This document shows positions 34,733 through 47,684 of a stretch of DNA of 64,000 nt, piece after piece (the first letter of the stretch is position 1; each line of letters begins with the position of its first letter). The DNA comes from Cynocephalus volans. Its lineage: Eukaryota; Chordata; Mammalia; Dermoptera; Cynocephalidae. The DNA lies in the NCBI RefSeq assembly GCF_027409185.1, contig NC_084464.1, forward strand, positions 44,305,095 through 44,369,094. Direction: 5' to 3'. The notes under the pieces are model-generated. The model worked only from the letters and a program-made list of their open reading frames with translations, was not told the origin of the DNA and did not search any database. The position numbers and the translations under genes are program-made.

Positions 34733-37700
34733 CTTGCTAGGAAAATGGAAAAATTCAGGTGCTGGTCATCCATCAGCTTCTATTCTTGGGGATCTAGTGG
34801 AAAGCCTTTTTTGAGAGTTGTCAGATCAACACACCAGAAAGGTAATTTATTTTGTGGAGTCCCCTAGCAATGAAACTTTTATAAACGCAGAGTTCCCTCA
34901 GATAAAGGAAAGAAAAATCAGCAGCACTCCTATCCTGGTGGCCTGGCAGTATGCCATTCTACAGCGCTCTTGATTTGCCTTCTGACTGCTGGGGAGAGAA
35001 CAGTGACAGTAGCCCTGAGATGCCCACACAAATGCTGAGTCTCGGGTGTGGTGTTCTTGAGATTACTGAGGGGAGGGTTGATGCTCACAGGTGGACGGTG
35101 ACCTTTTCTCCTAAGTGTGACCACAGTTCAGTCAGTGCCTCGGGAAAGGATTCTGTTCTTTCAATCACTCCTCCTCCTCCCCCTTTGAACCCTCGAATCA
35201 CTACAGACAACAAAGTCTGACCTTCTGTTGTTCTTTAAAAGAAACCTGAGGCTCTGAGTTATTGTTTAAAACAACATTTTTTTGGATTTGTTCCTCTTGC
35301 AAATGTGTTTTTCTGACATAAGATAGCAGATAGTCAGCTTTGGGAGAGGAGAATAATTCCCTCCCTTTAAGGTGATATTTGAACCTGAAGTGCTGGGTTC
35401 AGGCTGGCCATTACAGGGTAAGCGCGGGAGCAGGGCACAGGAGGAAGCTGACTGAATGGGGCAAGTTCAACCTCACCTCCAGGAAGGCCGGGCCCTGAAG
35501 GGTGGTGTGCTCCAAGGTATAAATACCCTGGGGATCAGCTCAAGACATGTAGGGACAGAAAGGAGGTACTCTGCTCTGTGACTACATTGGCGCCCCCTCT
35601 GTGATATTTCAGGGTCCATTGGGACAGAGGTGATAAAGGAGTAAACTATCAGAAAACAGCTCTGAGGGCTCCTTGGGGTGTAAGCTTCCTCATCCTACCC
35701 CTTTCTTACCCAGTGTCACCTTGACCTCAGCAGGAGACACAGTGGACGTAGAATAGGGCTTCTCCTCTTGAGACTTCCAGAGCTTAGGGCTGTGACGAAT
35801 GTCCCTTCAAATCAAAGGGAAGCACAGCATTGCCATCCGGCCAAAGCCTGAGGAAGAAAAAGAATCAGCCCCAAAGTAAGCTCCTATGGACTGAGGACTC
35901 ACTGAAAGGAGAATGAGGAAGACGGTGATTCCTACAGTTCATGCCACGAGAACAGGGTGACTAATTGCCCCAAGGACTCGCCTCCAGACCCTGCTTTCTC
36001 AGCAAAATCTCTCTGCATCAGAGATTTGACAGCAGAAGTCAATCAAAAAGAGGAAAAAGGAAAGAAAGATAAAAAGGAAGAAAGGAAGGAAAGAAGGAAA
36101 GAGTAGAACTGCTGGAGAGCGGTACTTGAAACAGCCAAACATTTAGGCGTGGGGGACCGAGGCAATTCTTGGTTCTGATGATCTCCAGGCTAAGCCCAAG
36201 AGCTCTTTGCACTGTTAGATCCGTCACTGTCTCAGAATCCAAAAAGTGTCTGACAAACCAGTTCCTTTGAAATTTTTAAATTTAAAAAATTTACATTTAA
36301 AAAATTTTTAAATTTAAAATTTTTACTTTAAAATTCACTTTTATGAAAAATTTACAAAAGTATAGAATAATCACTAATATCATCCATGATTTTTTGCAAA
36401 TGATAAAATTACATAAGATTGATTCTTCTGTGGGTTTTAGCCTAAAAGAAAATATAAAAATGTCAAAATGTATAAATTGTGTGCAAGGATGTTTCTACCA
36501 ATATACTTCTGATGAAGAGTGAAGTTTCTGGGAAGAGATGTAAACACGGGTGACGCTCACACCAGTGGACTAGCCAACCAATGCAGTGTCTCACCTGGAG
36601 AATTAGGATGGCCAGAGAATGCGTGTTAACACCGTCGCACTCCTCCCAGGATCCCCGAGAACCTGCACTCACAGCGATATGAGGGGGCATCTCACACTGG
36701 AACTAGGAGAACCTTCTGAATGTTGACAGAAAGAGGGTGAAAGAAAAGCACACCTGTCTCTTAAGCCTCCTGCATTTGTGTCCATCCCCCCTGCCACACT
36801 TCCTGGGTTCTTTTACTTGGTTCTCTGAGGCCACCAATGGCTCCATCTCTGTGACGCGGGTTCCCTAGCGGGCCGTTGCAGTTTCGCATCTGACCAGCAG
36901 ATGGCCTATTTGTCCAAGGACGTGCATCGGTGTCTCAGGAAGGCAAGCGACCTCAGAGTGAGGGGGCAGGGACGGAGGCTCCTTTTCTAAAATGTCTCGA
37001 ATTTTAACTCCAAAATCTTCTTTTCCTAAATCGTGCTTTTCTAATCTGTATTAACTCAGCTCAAAGCCTGCCGAATGGGGGCAGGTATAGGAAAGCTGCT
37101 GCCGCCGCTGAATTCCATCTCTTTGGGGCCCCCAAAGTGTTCCAGGACTAAACCACCCTGGAGGGGGCCGGGGAGAGGGGAGTGGAGGGAAACAGAGGAC
37201 TGCTTCCGTATCTTAAATTCATTGTTATCACGTTTCATTACCAGGCACTTTTAAGGAAGCAAAGCTGAAAAAATTATAAATCCAATTCTCAAAGTCATTG
37301 CAATTTTAAGAGTAAACAACGTAGGCAATAAAATTATAATAATCCGATAACTACGAGGAGTCAAGAAAATCTTCATGGAGGATGTGGGCGTGGAACTGAA
37401 CGTAAGGGATTGTTCATATTTCATTTAGGGCTGCACTGGCAGGGGGATACTCTATTGAGTATAGAGTATATTGAGTATAATAGAGTATTGGAGCATACTC
37501 TATTAGGGACAGGGTGCTTTGAACATCAGGGAAAAATATACTTGTGAACACACAGAGAAAGAAAGAGTAATTAATATATTAGCAGGGAGAAGGGAAAACT
37601 ATACCGCCAAAGGATGCCCTAGCCATTGAAATCGATATAAACTGGAATATGGAAATAATGGGTGACTATTTAGTTTTGTGATGATATGTGAGACATTTAA

Positions 37701-37889
37701 CTACCTGTGTCTGGTTGTGATTTAACGTAAAATTGGGGACTAACAATTTTGAAAATACTCTTTAAATTTTTTGAATTGAGCTGGCATTATATTTCATTAT
37801 ATATATATACATATATATATATATATTTTAAGATATAGGAAATAATTTATTTTTTAGGATATGTGTTGGGATCCAAGAGGCCAGTCCAG
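34733..37889. other. Non-coding region, nothing assigned
   Basis: It contains GC-richer patches at 35,400-36,000 and 36,830-37,200, a purine-rich GGAAA stretch at 36,046-36,100, an AT-palindromic patch at 36,268-36,340 and short ATACTCTAT/ATAGAGTAT inverted repeats at 37,448-37,505. No exon with a recognised product was found. Confidence 0.4.
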
Positions 37890-37899
37890 AGAGAGATGT

Positions 37900-39990
37900 T
37901 AAATAAAAAGGGCAAAAAAGCACATGAAAAGATGCTCAAAATCACCAGTCCCAGAGAAGTGCAAAACAAAACCACAACTACACACTTACAAGAATGACTA
38001 AACCACAACTACACACCTAAAAGGATGACTAAAATAAAAAATAAAGAAAAAAGAAAATACTGATCCTGACAAGTGTTGGCAAGGAGAAATTCGTACACTA
38101 CTAGTAGGAATGCAAAATGGCACAACTACTTCAGAAAAACATCTGGTGGGTTCTTAAAACGTTAATCATGCAACTACCAGCTACTTGACAATTACATAAC
38201 TTAGATGAAATGAATAAATTTCTATAAATACACAAATTATTTGAACTGACTCAAGAATAATAGAAAATCTCAACAGAGCTAAAATAAGCAAAAATTAGTA
38301 AGTCAGCAGTCGAAAACTTCCCAACAAAGAAAAGTCAACTACCAGTTGGCTTCACTGGCATCAAAAAGATATTTTAAAATTAATTTGAGCAAAGCAGATT
38401 TCACACAACTTCAGACTCCTTTTGGCAAAGAATGGACGTTGCAGCCTGGAAGACATGATTGTTTACGTATAAAACCATAAGAAAGTTATTAAAAATGTCT
38501 GCACAGTTTGTGAATTTACTAATGGCAAAATACAATTGTAATTCTATATACCAGCAGCAGAATACTGCATATAAAATAAAAAGCAATTCCATTGCAACTG
38601 CAATAAAAACATAAAACACTTAGAGATGAATTGAACCAAAAGATGTGTGATGTCTCTCTCCACAGTGAAAACTACAAAACAGTGATGAGAGAAACTCATG
38701 AAATCCCAAATATGTGAAGAGATATGTTGGTTTTGGAAGAACTGATATTGTTGAAATACTAATTGTCCTCAACACAATCTTGATCAATATTTCCACTGGG
38801 TTTCTTTGTAGAAACAGACAATTCTAAAATTTATATGAAAATGCAAAGGATAGCAAACAGCAAAATGATCTTGAAAAAGAAGAACAAAAGGAATATTCAA
38901 AACTTGGTTTCAAGTCGCATGTCAGAGTTACAGGGAACATGTCAGGGATAGTGAAAGAAGTTAGAGAGACTCCCACAAAGACTTATGCTTAGTGGTAGGG
39001 GTGAAAGAGAATGAAGGCACATAGAAAACAAGTGCAAGAGATGAGCCTGGATCCCTCAGTCATCCAGAGGTTGGGCAGATGGGAGGCACTAGTCACAGCC
39101 GACTGAGATGTGGCTGTCAGTCTTGTGAGGTGAGAATCCCAGGAGAGTAATGGTTAGTGACAAATCAAGAAAATATATCAATTATGCAGTAATGATTAAC
39201 TGCATAAAAATACTTCTAATGTGATAAATAAAGTGACATCCTAGAAATGACCATTGGATTTGGCAACACTGAGCTAACATGACAATGACAAAAAGGATTT
39301 CAGTTAGAAGTACGGACTGTAGCCTGACTTGTGCAGGTTCAGAGAGGAATGGGAAGTTATGGAAATAAGTGCAGCTAACATTTTTGAGGATTTTCCTTCA
39401 AATTAGGAGTAAAAATCCATTAACAGAGTTGGAATTAGGAGAGAGGACCTACTATGCCATGTTTGTATGCCGATTGAACCATCCACTATGGAGGGACACT
39501 TTTTTAGTACACTGGGTAAAGATAGTTGCAACATATTAAAACATAAAAAGGATTAGTACCCAGAACATATGACGACCTCCTACAAATCAGCTAGTAAAGG
39601 AGTATACATACGCAAGTCAGTTAGTGAAGAAGTATATTTATCTGAGAAAAAAAAAGTGGTAAAGGCAAGAAAAAACATTCTACAGCAAGAATACATAAAT
39701 GACACATATACACATGAAAAGGGGTCGAACCTCTTCATTACTAATCAGAGAAATGCAAATAAAGACCACACTGGAAAACAAGATCCTGTTGATGGAAATA
39801 CAAATTGATAGGATCATTTTGGAAAAGAAGTCAACATTACATAGTAACAATGAAAAGATATATACATTATAATACTATATTCTACTCCTGAATATACACC
39901 TAGAGGAACTATTGCAAATTTAAAACAACTTTATTTGCAATAGTAAAACATGGAAAACAACTTGAATATTTAGTAACAATTGAATGGATA
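37900..39990 (+). mobile_element. Ancient L1 fragments, plus strand
   Basis: Discontinuous stretches read as degenerate L1 ORF2 and 3' end: CACATGAAAAGATGCTCAAA near 37,922, AACAAAGAAAAGTCAACTACC near 38,323, a run homologous to the C-terminal half at 38,600-38,900, and CTAATCAGAGAAATGCAAAT near 39,741. No frame survives. The divergence suggests an L1M-age insertion or several. Confidence 0.6.
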
Positions 39991-41100
39991 AATAACTTTA
40001 TATATTTTCATATCTATTATAGTTAAATGAATAAGCTTTTCTAGGGCTGTCGAAGTGGCTTTCACCTAGGTTTTCTAAAGGTGCATATTTCTGCATCGGC
40101 TCTCTACTGTTGGTGTGCTGCGGCCCAACCATGAGTTTCATCTAACAATGAGTCTTTGCTTGGCAAATTTTGTAGAATTTCTTCCCCGGGTTTTGCACTA
40201 TAAAAAGCATGCTTTTATTGGGCATTGGGAAATGAAAGGGGCAGGGAGGCAGTGCTTCAAATACAGAGACCATAGTTACAATGTCAAGTAAGATCAGTTT
40301 GCTGGAATGACCATAATTGTGTCAGCACCGAGGCTGCTATGGAGGCTGATAGAAGGTGCTCCTACAGTAACCAGTCACTTTCTGATAATGTTCTGAGTTG
40401 ACCATGCTGTGTAAATAGCACAACAAGCACCTTAGGGAGGTGACCATGCCCTAGGAGAACTCAGCAGACCCACAGCCCTCACTCCTTGTCCACATAAGAT
40501 CCTCGTATTTGAAGTTAATTCTCTGTACAATGATAACTGGTGTGTAATGGACGCAACCAGAAAGCATGAAAGCAGCAAGCCTCACACCGAACAGGAGCAT
40601 GTCCACATGGGGACACTGTTATCTATGACTGCTGTGATGGTCAGAGTTTTCTCTGGTTCAAATAAGTAAGAAATGAAAAATAATTCTGAGTTTTTTTTTT
40701 TTTTTATCTTGGAGAAATATCTAAATAAGCAGAGATAATAGTGGTGAAAATTCAAGAATCGTTGGTGAAATTAGGCAGCTTTCCATGGTAAGTCACACTT
40801 TTCCCCCCAGTGTTGAGTCACATTATTGCTTTCTGGAAACAGTTCCAGCTTCTGCCTCCACTTGCAGTTTCTGCTGCTACAGTTACCAGTAGCTGCAAAG
40901 CCTGCAGCTAACGCCCTTTGCCCTTTTCTCTCGGGCCGCTCTGCTCCTCCCTCTTCCCTCGTTGTTACTGTTAATGCTGCACTGCACTGCCTTGTGGGCT
41001 GTACTATATTTGTTCAACTAGTCACTTGTTAATGAACCTCTGGACTGTTTCCAGTCTTTTCCTATTACATGTTATTCTGCAATGAATAGCCCCACATGCC
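39991..41100. other. Non-coding region, nothing assigned
   Basis: A weak L1 3'-end-like stretch may lie at about 41,010-41,090. Otherwise nothing is recognised. Confidence 0.35.
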
Positions 41101-42510
41101 CCTTGGGCAGCTCTCACTGGGGTAGGACTGGAGAGCAATAAAACCGAATAGGAAAGAGTGAGGGCAGTGGTATGGCAGAAAACGTTCAGCAAAGTTGCAG
41201 CCCCCTCCAACCTTGGCATGCACCCTGGTGCATTGGAGCCAGTCTTAGAGCCAATCTTTCACAGACCCGTGGCCCCTGACTTTGTGCACCTATTCTGCTG
41301 CAACTTGCCAGAGTCACTCGGCTTGAGGCCTGGAGAGCATATGGGTGTTGCCGCCTTCCTCCTCAGATTTTCAGGGACCAGAAATTCTTCCAGAATTTGA
41401 ATACTATCCAAGGAACCGGCTCTCTCTCAAGGCAGCTCATGGCAAGGTACCAAACCCTTCACAAAAGAAAAGCATATCTGTATCTCTGGGGCCCTTACCT
41501 CTTCTCCGGTGTCTTTTGCACACTGGACCTCTGGTGAGACTTATCTTTGTAACTCTGGATTTGGGGTTTGAACAGGTAGGGTGGGGATGGGGGCAGGGAG
41601 CTTTGCCAGTCCTAACAACTCACGTCTACCCTCATCTCTGCCTAGCACTGCAAGTCTATCCCTGCTTGAAACCTCATCCTTGACCTTCTCTGGGTGGAGC
41701 CAGCATAAAGCAGATTCTCCAACTCTTTATGCAGCTTGATTAGGGGGACTGAGGATCATGACCTTCCCTCTTGGTCTTCAGACATACATACGATGTCTTG
41801 ATGTATGTGTATCTCATACAAGGCTCTTCACAGGCACGTGTGGGTCTTTAGCTGCTGACGTGTCCATCAGCTGCTTTGCCATCTCATCCATAGCAAGACA
41901 GCCCCAGATGCTGCAGCTGAATACATGGAGTTACTCTCCCATGCATGACATTGGTTTCGAAGAAGCTTGCCAGAAACTGTACTCAACTGCCATGGAAGTT
42001 AACCTGGTGGGGGACTCATAGGGCAAGTGTCATCAGGTGCTTGGTCATTTATGGACACATAGTGAATGCCCTGGTACATGGCACGGGGAGTGATGCAAGT
42101 ACTGTGCGTGGGATATACCCCCACCGTTCATGTGGGGTCACTGTCAGGGACCTACACCAAGTGCTATGAAAGCTCCTGCCCAGGACTAGATCCTCCAGGT
42201 GTTGGACAACAGATGCCCAAAGGGTCAGTGATGGCAACGCTCATCTCACTTTTTCACAGGAGGTTCTGTGCTCTTTGTATCTCCCATCCCATTCCCAAGG
42301 ACCTCAGGGATAGCTTCAGAGCCCGGGTGAGGATCAATCCACATGGAGGAACAAGGGTCTTTCTGCCCATGCCTAGGAAGGTGAGGTCCAGAGGGCCCTG
42401 TAAGGACACCCAGAGCTTTGTACTACAGGAGGAGACAGCAGAGCATCTCCCTGGCATTGAGCATCAAGGTGATGGCAGACAGGCTGCCCCAGAGGGACAG
42501 GTGCCATGAG
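41101..42510 (+). other. Coding-like but unassigned stretch
   Basis: This 1.4-kb segment is GC-richer than its surroundings. It holds several overlapping plus-strand frames (41,158-41,400, 41,345-41,683, 41,758-42,021, 42,066-42,509) whose residue use looks more protein-like than chance, for example ILPEFEYYPRNRLSLKAAHG and FEEACQKLYSTAMEVNL. Adjacent frames could be one degraded coding sequence with frameshifts, that is a processed pseudogene. I do not recognise the protein and no poly(A) tail is visible, so this remains a guess. Confidence 0.3.
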
Positions 42511-44009
42511 GGCTTTAGAGTACAGAGAATCAATGTTTCCTGCAATCTGTATATACTGAAAACCTTAATTATCCATTCAGGTAGGAGCTAAGCAATTCAG
42601 AAAGAAAAGTGGTAAGTTTTCTTGATTCCAAAAGCAGCATTCATAGCTAGCAGGAGTGACTTTACGTATAGAATAAACTTGTATCTAAAGAATAGAAATT
42701 TATGAGAGTTCAAAGAATAGAATTAATGTCTTGAAGACATTCAAATATGTGATATTTAAAAATTGATAGGCTTTTTTTTTTTTTACTGTTTTTTTGTGAA
42801 GGAGGTTGAGGCACATCAAGAGAAATATGAATATTAAATGTCACATGGAAGTCAAACCCATTGATTAACGGAGTTAATCGTGAACATATAAGGGCACTAC
42901 CCCACTTTCTGCCACTTGATGAATCAAAGGTGGTGATAAGGACACTTGGTTTGGGCTGTGGTCTTTCTATAGGAAAGTGAGGGAGGAGGGATCGAAGTGA
43001 AATGGAACATTAGTAAACACTTTAGCTGAGTAAATGTTGAAGCTGACACTTTAGTGGGCATTTTAATGACGCTGATGATCTAGACGATGAGACAAGTGGT
43101 CATTTGAAATCAGTGACAGAGCCAGGGTCTGTTCAGAGGGAGCACGGGGAGGTTCAGAGCTGCGGCTCAGGCTTAGGCGTCTTCACGTCTGTATGTCCCG
43201 GCACTTGCAACACCTGCACTGAGGGCAGCATCACGTCCTTCCAGCTGACAGGAGCACGGCAGCTCTGGGGCCCGAGGGGCTCTGGTCCACAGGTCCCTAC
43301 ATCTTAGACCCAGAGGGCAGCTCTGTCCACACATTGCTATCCTGAGAGGTTTCTGGAGCTGAGAACTAACTGGGAAGTGTCTCTTAATGCCTCCACCTAG
43401 AAACAAATACCGACAGGGAAAAGCTTCTGTTAGAAATGGCAGGTGACATAGAAACTAATGTGGACTGTTTGTTGAGGCAGTAAATGGATTTTGGAATAAC
43501 CTTAAAATAAACCAGGTATTTTTGCTCTAGAATACTGTAACATTGTCATTTCTGAGATATCCTCCATCTCTTCAATCAAAGGCCTAAAACTTGTTTAAGA
43601 TTGGCTTTTTCTTCTTTTCCACTTAGTTAAAAATTTCTGTTTGATATACGTGTACTGATGCTCTCTACAAATGCCCTTTCTCTCTTTCACGTGCCTGCCG
43701 ATTCTAAGGCAAGTTAAGAACAGTTCTCTCTTCCTTTGGTCCAAGAGCTCTACTTCTCAATCTGCACTACCCACTGCCGGCCACTTCACTTCTCAGGTGG
43801 GAAGGATAAGGATTGGGAGGAGAGAAGCCAGGAGATCCCCAGGGGTGAGCCTGATGTGACCCGACTGGGTCCCCACAGGTAGCTGGGTCTGTGCCCACGG
43901 TCAGTGCCACTCCCAGGCTGCTGTGGGTGAACTCATGTAAACTCTCCTTTCTGAAGAAAAAGTAAAGTCTCTATTCCATACTGACAAACTTGCATTTGAT
44001 CATTGAGTT
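42511..44009. other. Non-coding region, nothing assigned
   Basis: AT-rich to 43,080, then a GC-richer patch at 43,100-43,330. No gene, RNA or young repeat is recognised. Confidence 0.35.
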
Positions 44010-44021
44010 CTAATTATAGTT

Positions 44022-44182
44022 TTTTTATTTTATTTTATTTTATTTTATTTTTTTTGTCTTTTTCATGACCGGCACTCAGCCAGTGAGTGCACCGGCCAGT
44101 CCTATTTAGGATCCGAACCCGCGGCGGGAGCGTCACTGCGCTCCCAGTGCCGCACTCTCCCGAGTGTGCCACGGGCTCGGCC
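44022..44182 (-). mobile_element. tRNA-Ile-like SINE (colugo CYN-type)
   Basis: On the minus strand the element reads GGCCGAGCCCGTGGCACACT at its head, carries a pol III B-box-like GGTTCGGATCC (plus-strand positions 44,111-44,121), ends in a TCATGAAAAAGAC motif and has an A-rich/TAAAA tail. It is flanked by 12-bp target duplications CTAATTATAGTT at 44,010-44,021 and 44,183-44,194. The head and B box resemble tRNA-Ile, the parent of the dermopteran CYN SINEs. This is the main taxonomic clue in the window. Confidence 0.8.
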
Positions 44183-44194
44183 CTAATTATAGTT

Positions 44195-44694
44195 GTTTTA
44201 AAAATTCATCCTGTAGTATTCTCCACAATGAGTTACACCTGATAATTATTCACAGATAATTGATGGGAGAGATGGAGGTTTTAGGAAAAGCAGGCCATGG
44301 ATTAGGAGCTCTTTGCCCTTTTATTAAAGAGGCCACTGTCCTCTAGAGGGGAATATTTACTTTTTAAGCAAGTTATTCCTGAGTTAAGCTGAATGCTTCC
44401 CTTTTCCTTCTTATGCTAAACCAATGCATGATCACAGCTCTCTCAGAATTGAGTTCACTGACGGGCTTCTACCTGTCACCCAGCATGCCCTCACCTCTGA
44501 GATGCTCACCTGGGCAAGATCTTTAATGAAGAAAAAATAATAAAGCAAGGATAGAAAGGGATGTACAGAATGAAAGAAGGAAAGAAGGAAGGGAGAAGGG
44601 ACAGAAGGTAAAAGGAATCAAAAGGAGGGAGAAAAGGAATGGGGAAAAATAAAATAATTCTTATGATTATTAATTTCCAAAAAATTCTCATAAT
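44195..44694. other. Non-coding region with purine-rich stretch
   Basis: A GAAAGAAGG-rich polypurine stretch lies at 44,569-44,650. No gene is seen. Confidence 0.4.
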
Positions 44695-44699
44695 GGTGC

Positions 44700-45113
44700 T
44701 GTAAAGCTAGGGCTGGGGCTCACAGACCCCTCGAGCCTGTTGTACAGACGGGGTCACAAACCCTTTGCACGCAGGTCTTTGAGCTGGGTAACAGGAAAAG
44801 GTCCTGGGAGCTATGGGTAAAAATTAGGCTTTTTTCAGAGCTAGGAGCAGCTGCCCTAGTGGCCTCTCAGAGTGTCCCGAGAAGCACCATGTATCAGAGC
44901 CATCAGTCCTTTATACCTAAGTCCATAACCCAGGACACCTGGGTGCACATGCACAATTACAGTAGACAACCAAGGAACACCTGGGTGCACACGCACAATT
45001 ATATTAGACAATAGCCAAGGAAAACCTGGGTGCATGTGCATATTTACATCAAATGCTCAGTAAGATTCTAAACATCTTAGGGGCCCTGACCATTTTCCTA
45101 TATTTTCCCAACA
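44700..45113 (-). mobile_element. Solo ERV LTR with tandem U3 repeats
   Basis: A 414-bp unit reads TGTTGGGAAA to CTAGCTTTACA on the minus strand and is flanked by 5-bp duplications GGTGC at 44,695-44,699 and 45,114-45,118. On that strand three imperfect repeats of about 42 bp (plus-strand positions 44,931-45,054, core CACCTGGGTGCACATGCACAATT) lie directly upstream of a TATAAAG box (about 44,909-44,915). This is the layout of a retroviral U3 enhancer and promoter. A standard AATAAA signal is not obvious. No internal genes are present. Confidence 0.65.
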
Positions 45114-45118
45114 GGTGC

Positions 45119-46125
45119 CTATTTTTGTACACAATGTATAATTAGGCCAATTCCTTCCATTCTTGGGTGGGGACAGATGACCCTGCACCCTGGGGTCACC
45201 TCACCGCCTCCCCCCAGAGCGCATATCATGTTTGCTAGTGGAAGCCACCTTTGCTGCCCTAGAGGACGGCATCCTCGTGGCGGTTCATGCTGTGCCTCTC
45301 AGCCCACAGGTCATTCCACATTATGCCCAGACTTAGTTTGACCATCAGCGTGTGTTTCCGTCTGCAATGTCTGCTTCCTTGATTTTCTTCCCAACAGTTT
45401 CTGCTCTCTCAGGTATTGTCAGAGTTGTCATTCACTTCAAGAAGATGACCATTTCAGAGGAATTCCTCTTCTCTACAATGTATTCCTGAAATAACAGGAG
45501 GCTCATATCATTTTTCCCAACATGGCAATTTTTAGCTCTTCATGGAGGAAGGAGGCTTAGATACATCTACACATGGGTTTTCAGTCTTTCTTGCAATCCA
45601 GATTGCACACATATCTATTTAAAGACTATACATGAGGGTTAATAAAGCTGACATGATTTTTTCCAAAACTTCTTTGTTTACTGCCATTTGCAAGCAAAAG
45701 TGTTGGCTAACATATTTCATTTTTCAGTTTGAAGTGTCCTCAGGGATAATTCCTCATGAGAGTTCTGTCACAGAGCATGTCTACAAGAGAAGGGACATAT
45801 GGGATGACACCTGTAATGCCTCTAGATTCAAATTATTTTTCTCCATATTTTTTAAAGAGGACAAATGGGAGTGTCCTTGATCACCAGCATCAAAGGACTG
45901 AGAGTTGGGAAACAGCCAGACAGTCAGAGGTTGATGATGCTGTAAAAAGTGATTCTTATGAAGGACATAAGCCAGGAGTCAAGTGAATAAAAACAGATAA
46001 AAGGGGCTCAGTAGCATCAAGATATTTTTGTAGCTCTATTCAAAGGGGAAAATCTTTGGTAAAGGCTAGAAATCTAAACGTGTTTAACTCTCGGACGAGG
46101 CCTGTGCCACACAAGCACCACATGT
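45119..46125. other. Non-coding region, nothing assigned
   Basis: No recognised gene. The frames at 45,632-45,986 have no domain. Confidence 0.35.
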
Positions 46126-46206
46126 GAGGGTACCTCAAAAAGTTCACGGAAAAATAGAATGAAAAGATAGTAATACTCATCCTGTGAACTTTTTGATATA
46201 CCTTCA
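46126..46206. mobile_element. Mariner-type MITE (HSMAR2-like hairpin), copy 1
   Basis: An 80-bp hairpin whose ends read GAGGGTACCTCAAAAAGTTC and, in complement, GAAGGTATATCAAAAAGTTC. These terminal inverted repeats resemble the HSMAR2 mariner. A related copy is at 58,372-58,452. Confidence 0.75.
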
Positions 46207-47684
46207 GAGCTACACCATACCATAAAAACCAGAAATACAGCATCATAAAGGAAGAACCTAACTATGCCATTTATGAAGCAAAGAAATCGAATCTATAGCC
46301 CCAATTTTATACTTCCTTGATATTTTTTCTCCTCCTTGGACTGGTCACATAGGAAGAAACCCTGATATAGGCCAGTGTATAGCAGAGACAACTGAACAGG
46401 CAGGAGGGCCCAATGTACGTGGAGGCTCTGGGTTTTATGTCTGCTTACCTGGAGCTCCGGGATCTGATACAGGCAGCCTGGAAACTATGTAGGCGGGTGG
46501 TGGGAAGGGAAACTCTCCAGATAACTGTGTGAAGGTAAAATACTACTTTACGTTCATAATTATCCAGGAAATTATCCTGCCCCAAATTATCCAATATCTG
46601 GATAATTCCTTTGGATAAGAGGAACAACATACTGGCCAAGACCAAGTGGGAGAGAAGCATGTGTACAGGTGACTTCCAGAACTAGTAAAAGACCAGAAAG
46701 TGTAAAGGCAAAGACAGAAAGTGCTTCCCAGGATTCCAGCTCCAGTTTGAAAGAATATAATGCTGTTTATTATATGAGGAGGAACATATATTCCAGAGTA
46801 AGTCCAACAGTTGACTGCATCAGCTTCCATGTGGCATTATCAAATTTATGTTTCTTTTCATTTGGCTCAACTCGCATTACACAAAAACACTCACAAAATG
46901 TATCATTGGGTATTTCTGTGTTCATGGGGCTAGAGGGACAAATTTGGAATTTATGGTCCACAATAAGAGGAGGGGTCACTCAATATAAAATTATACTTTC
47001 TATAAGAATGCTGAAAATCTAAGGTGAGGAGTAAGAGTGAACTAAAAATAGATCATCCTTTATAGGAAACGAAGCCCAAGTTCCAATCAACTAAGTCCTA
47101 GACCAGGTTCAGGTGAATTGGGGATATTAGTGTCCTAAGTCTTATTGCCTAACACAAGCAAGACTAAATCACCTCTGGAGAAACATAAGATGATCTAAAG
47201 CCTCAAGTTATCACTCACATTTTTCTTCTTCAGTGGTCTCAATAAAAAAGGTATACAAGAAGATAAAAAGTGACAAAAAGCCAGGAAAAAAAAAAAACCC
47301 AGAAAATAAGAGTAGACTAACAGGACTTTAACTTCTATGTAGGGTGCAGTCAGATCAGCCCAACGCTCCCAGTACAACAGCTAGGGAAAAAAAGTTAAAA
47401 ACACAAAATTCATACTTTAAGGAGGAAGGAGAGCTGTGGAGGCAACATGGACCAGATAAAATAGAATTCTAGAGAAGGGATAATCCTTTGAGGTGAGCTG
47501 ACGACTGTCCCCACTACACACGGGGTGTTTGTCAACTAACCAGCAGAGGGTACCTGCTGGAGAAGGTGAAATCAAGCAAGGTTTTAGCAATGAGACAAAA
47601 AATGAGAGGAAATTAGAAATTTGCAGCGTCTCAAATTCATGACCAGGTTCCCCCACAAGACATCTGTTGAGCTTTGTCATCCTG
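46207..47684. other. Non-coding region, nothing assigned
   Basis: The open frames at 46,543-47,022 on both strands have no recognisable domain. The end (47,679-47,684, ATCCTG) is the left target site of the next LTR. Confidence 0.35.

Noticed and set aside
44931-45054. CRISPR-like array of three spaced repeats
   Set aside because: The copies are imperfect adjacent tandem repeats inside an LTR, in a mammalian genome.
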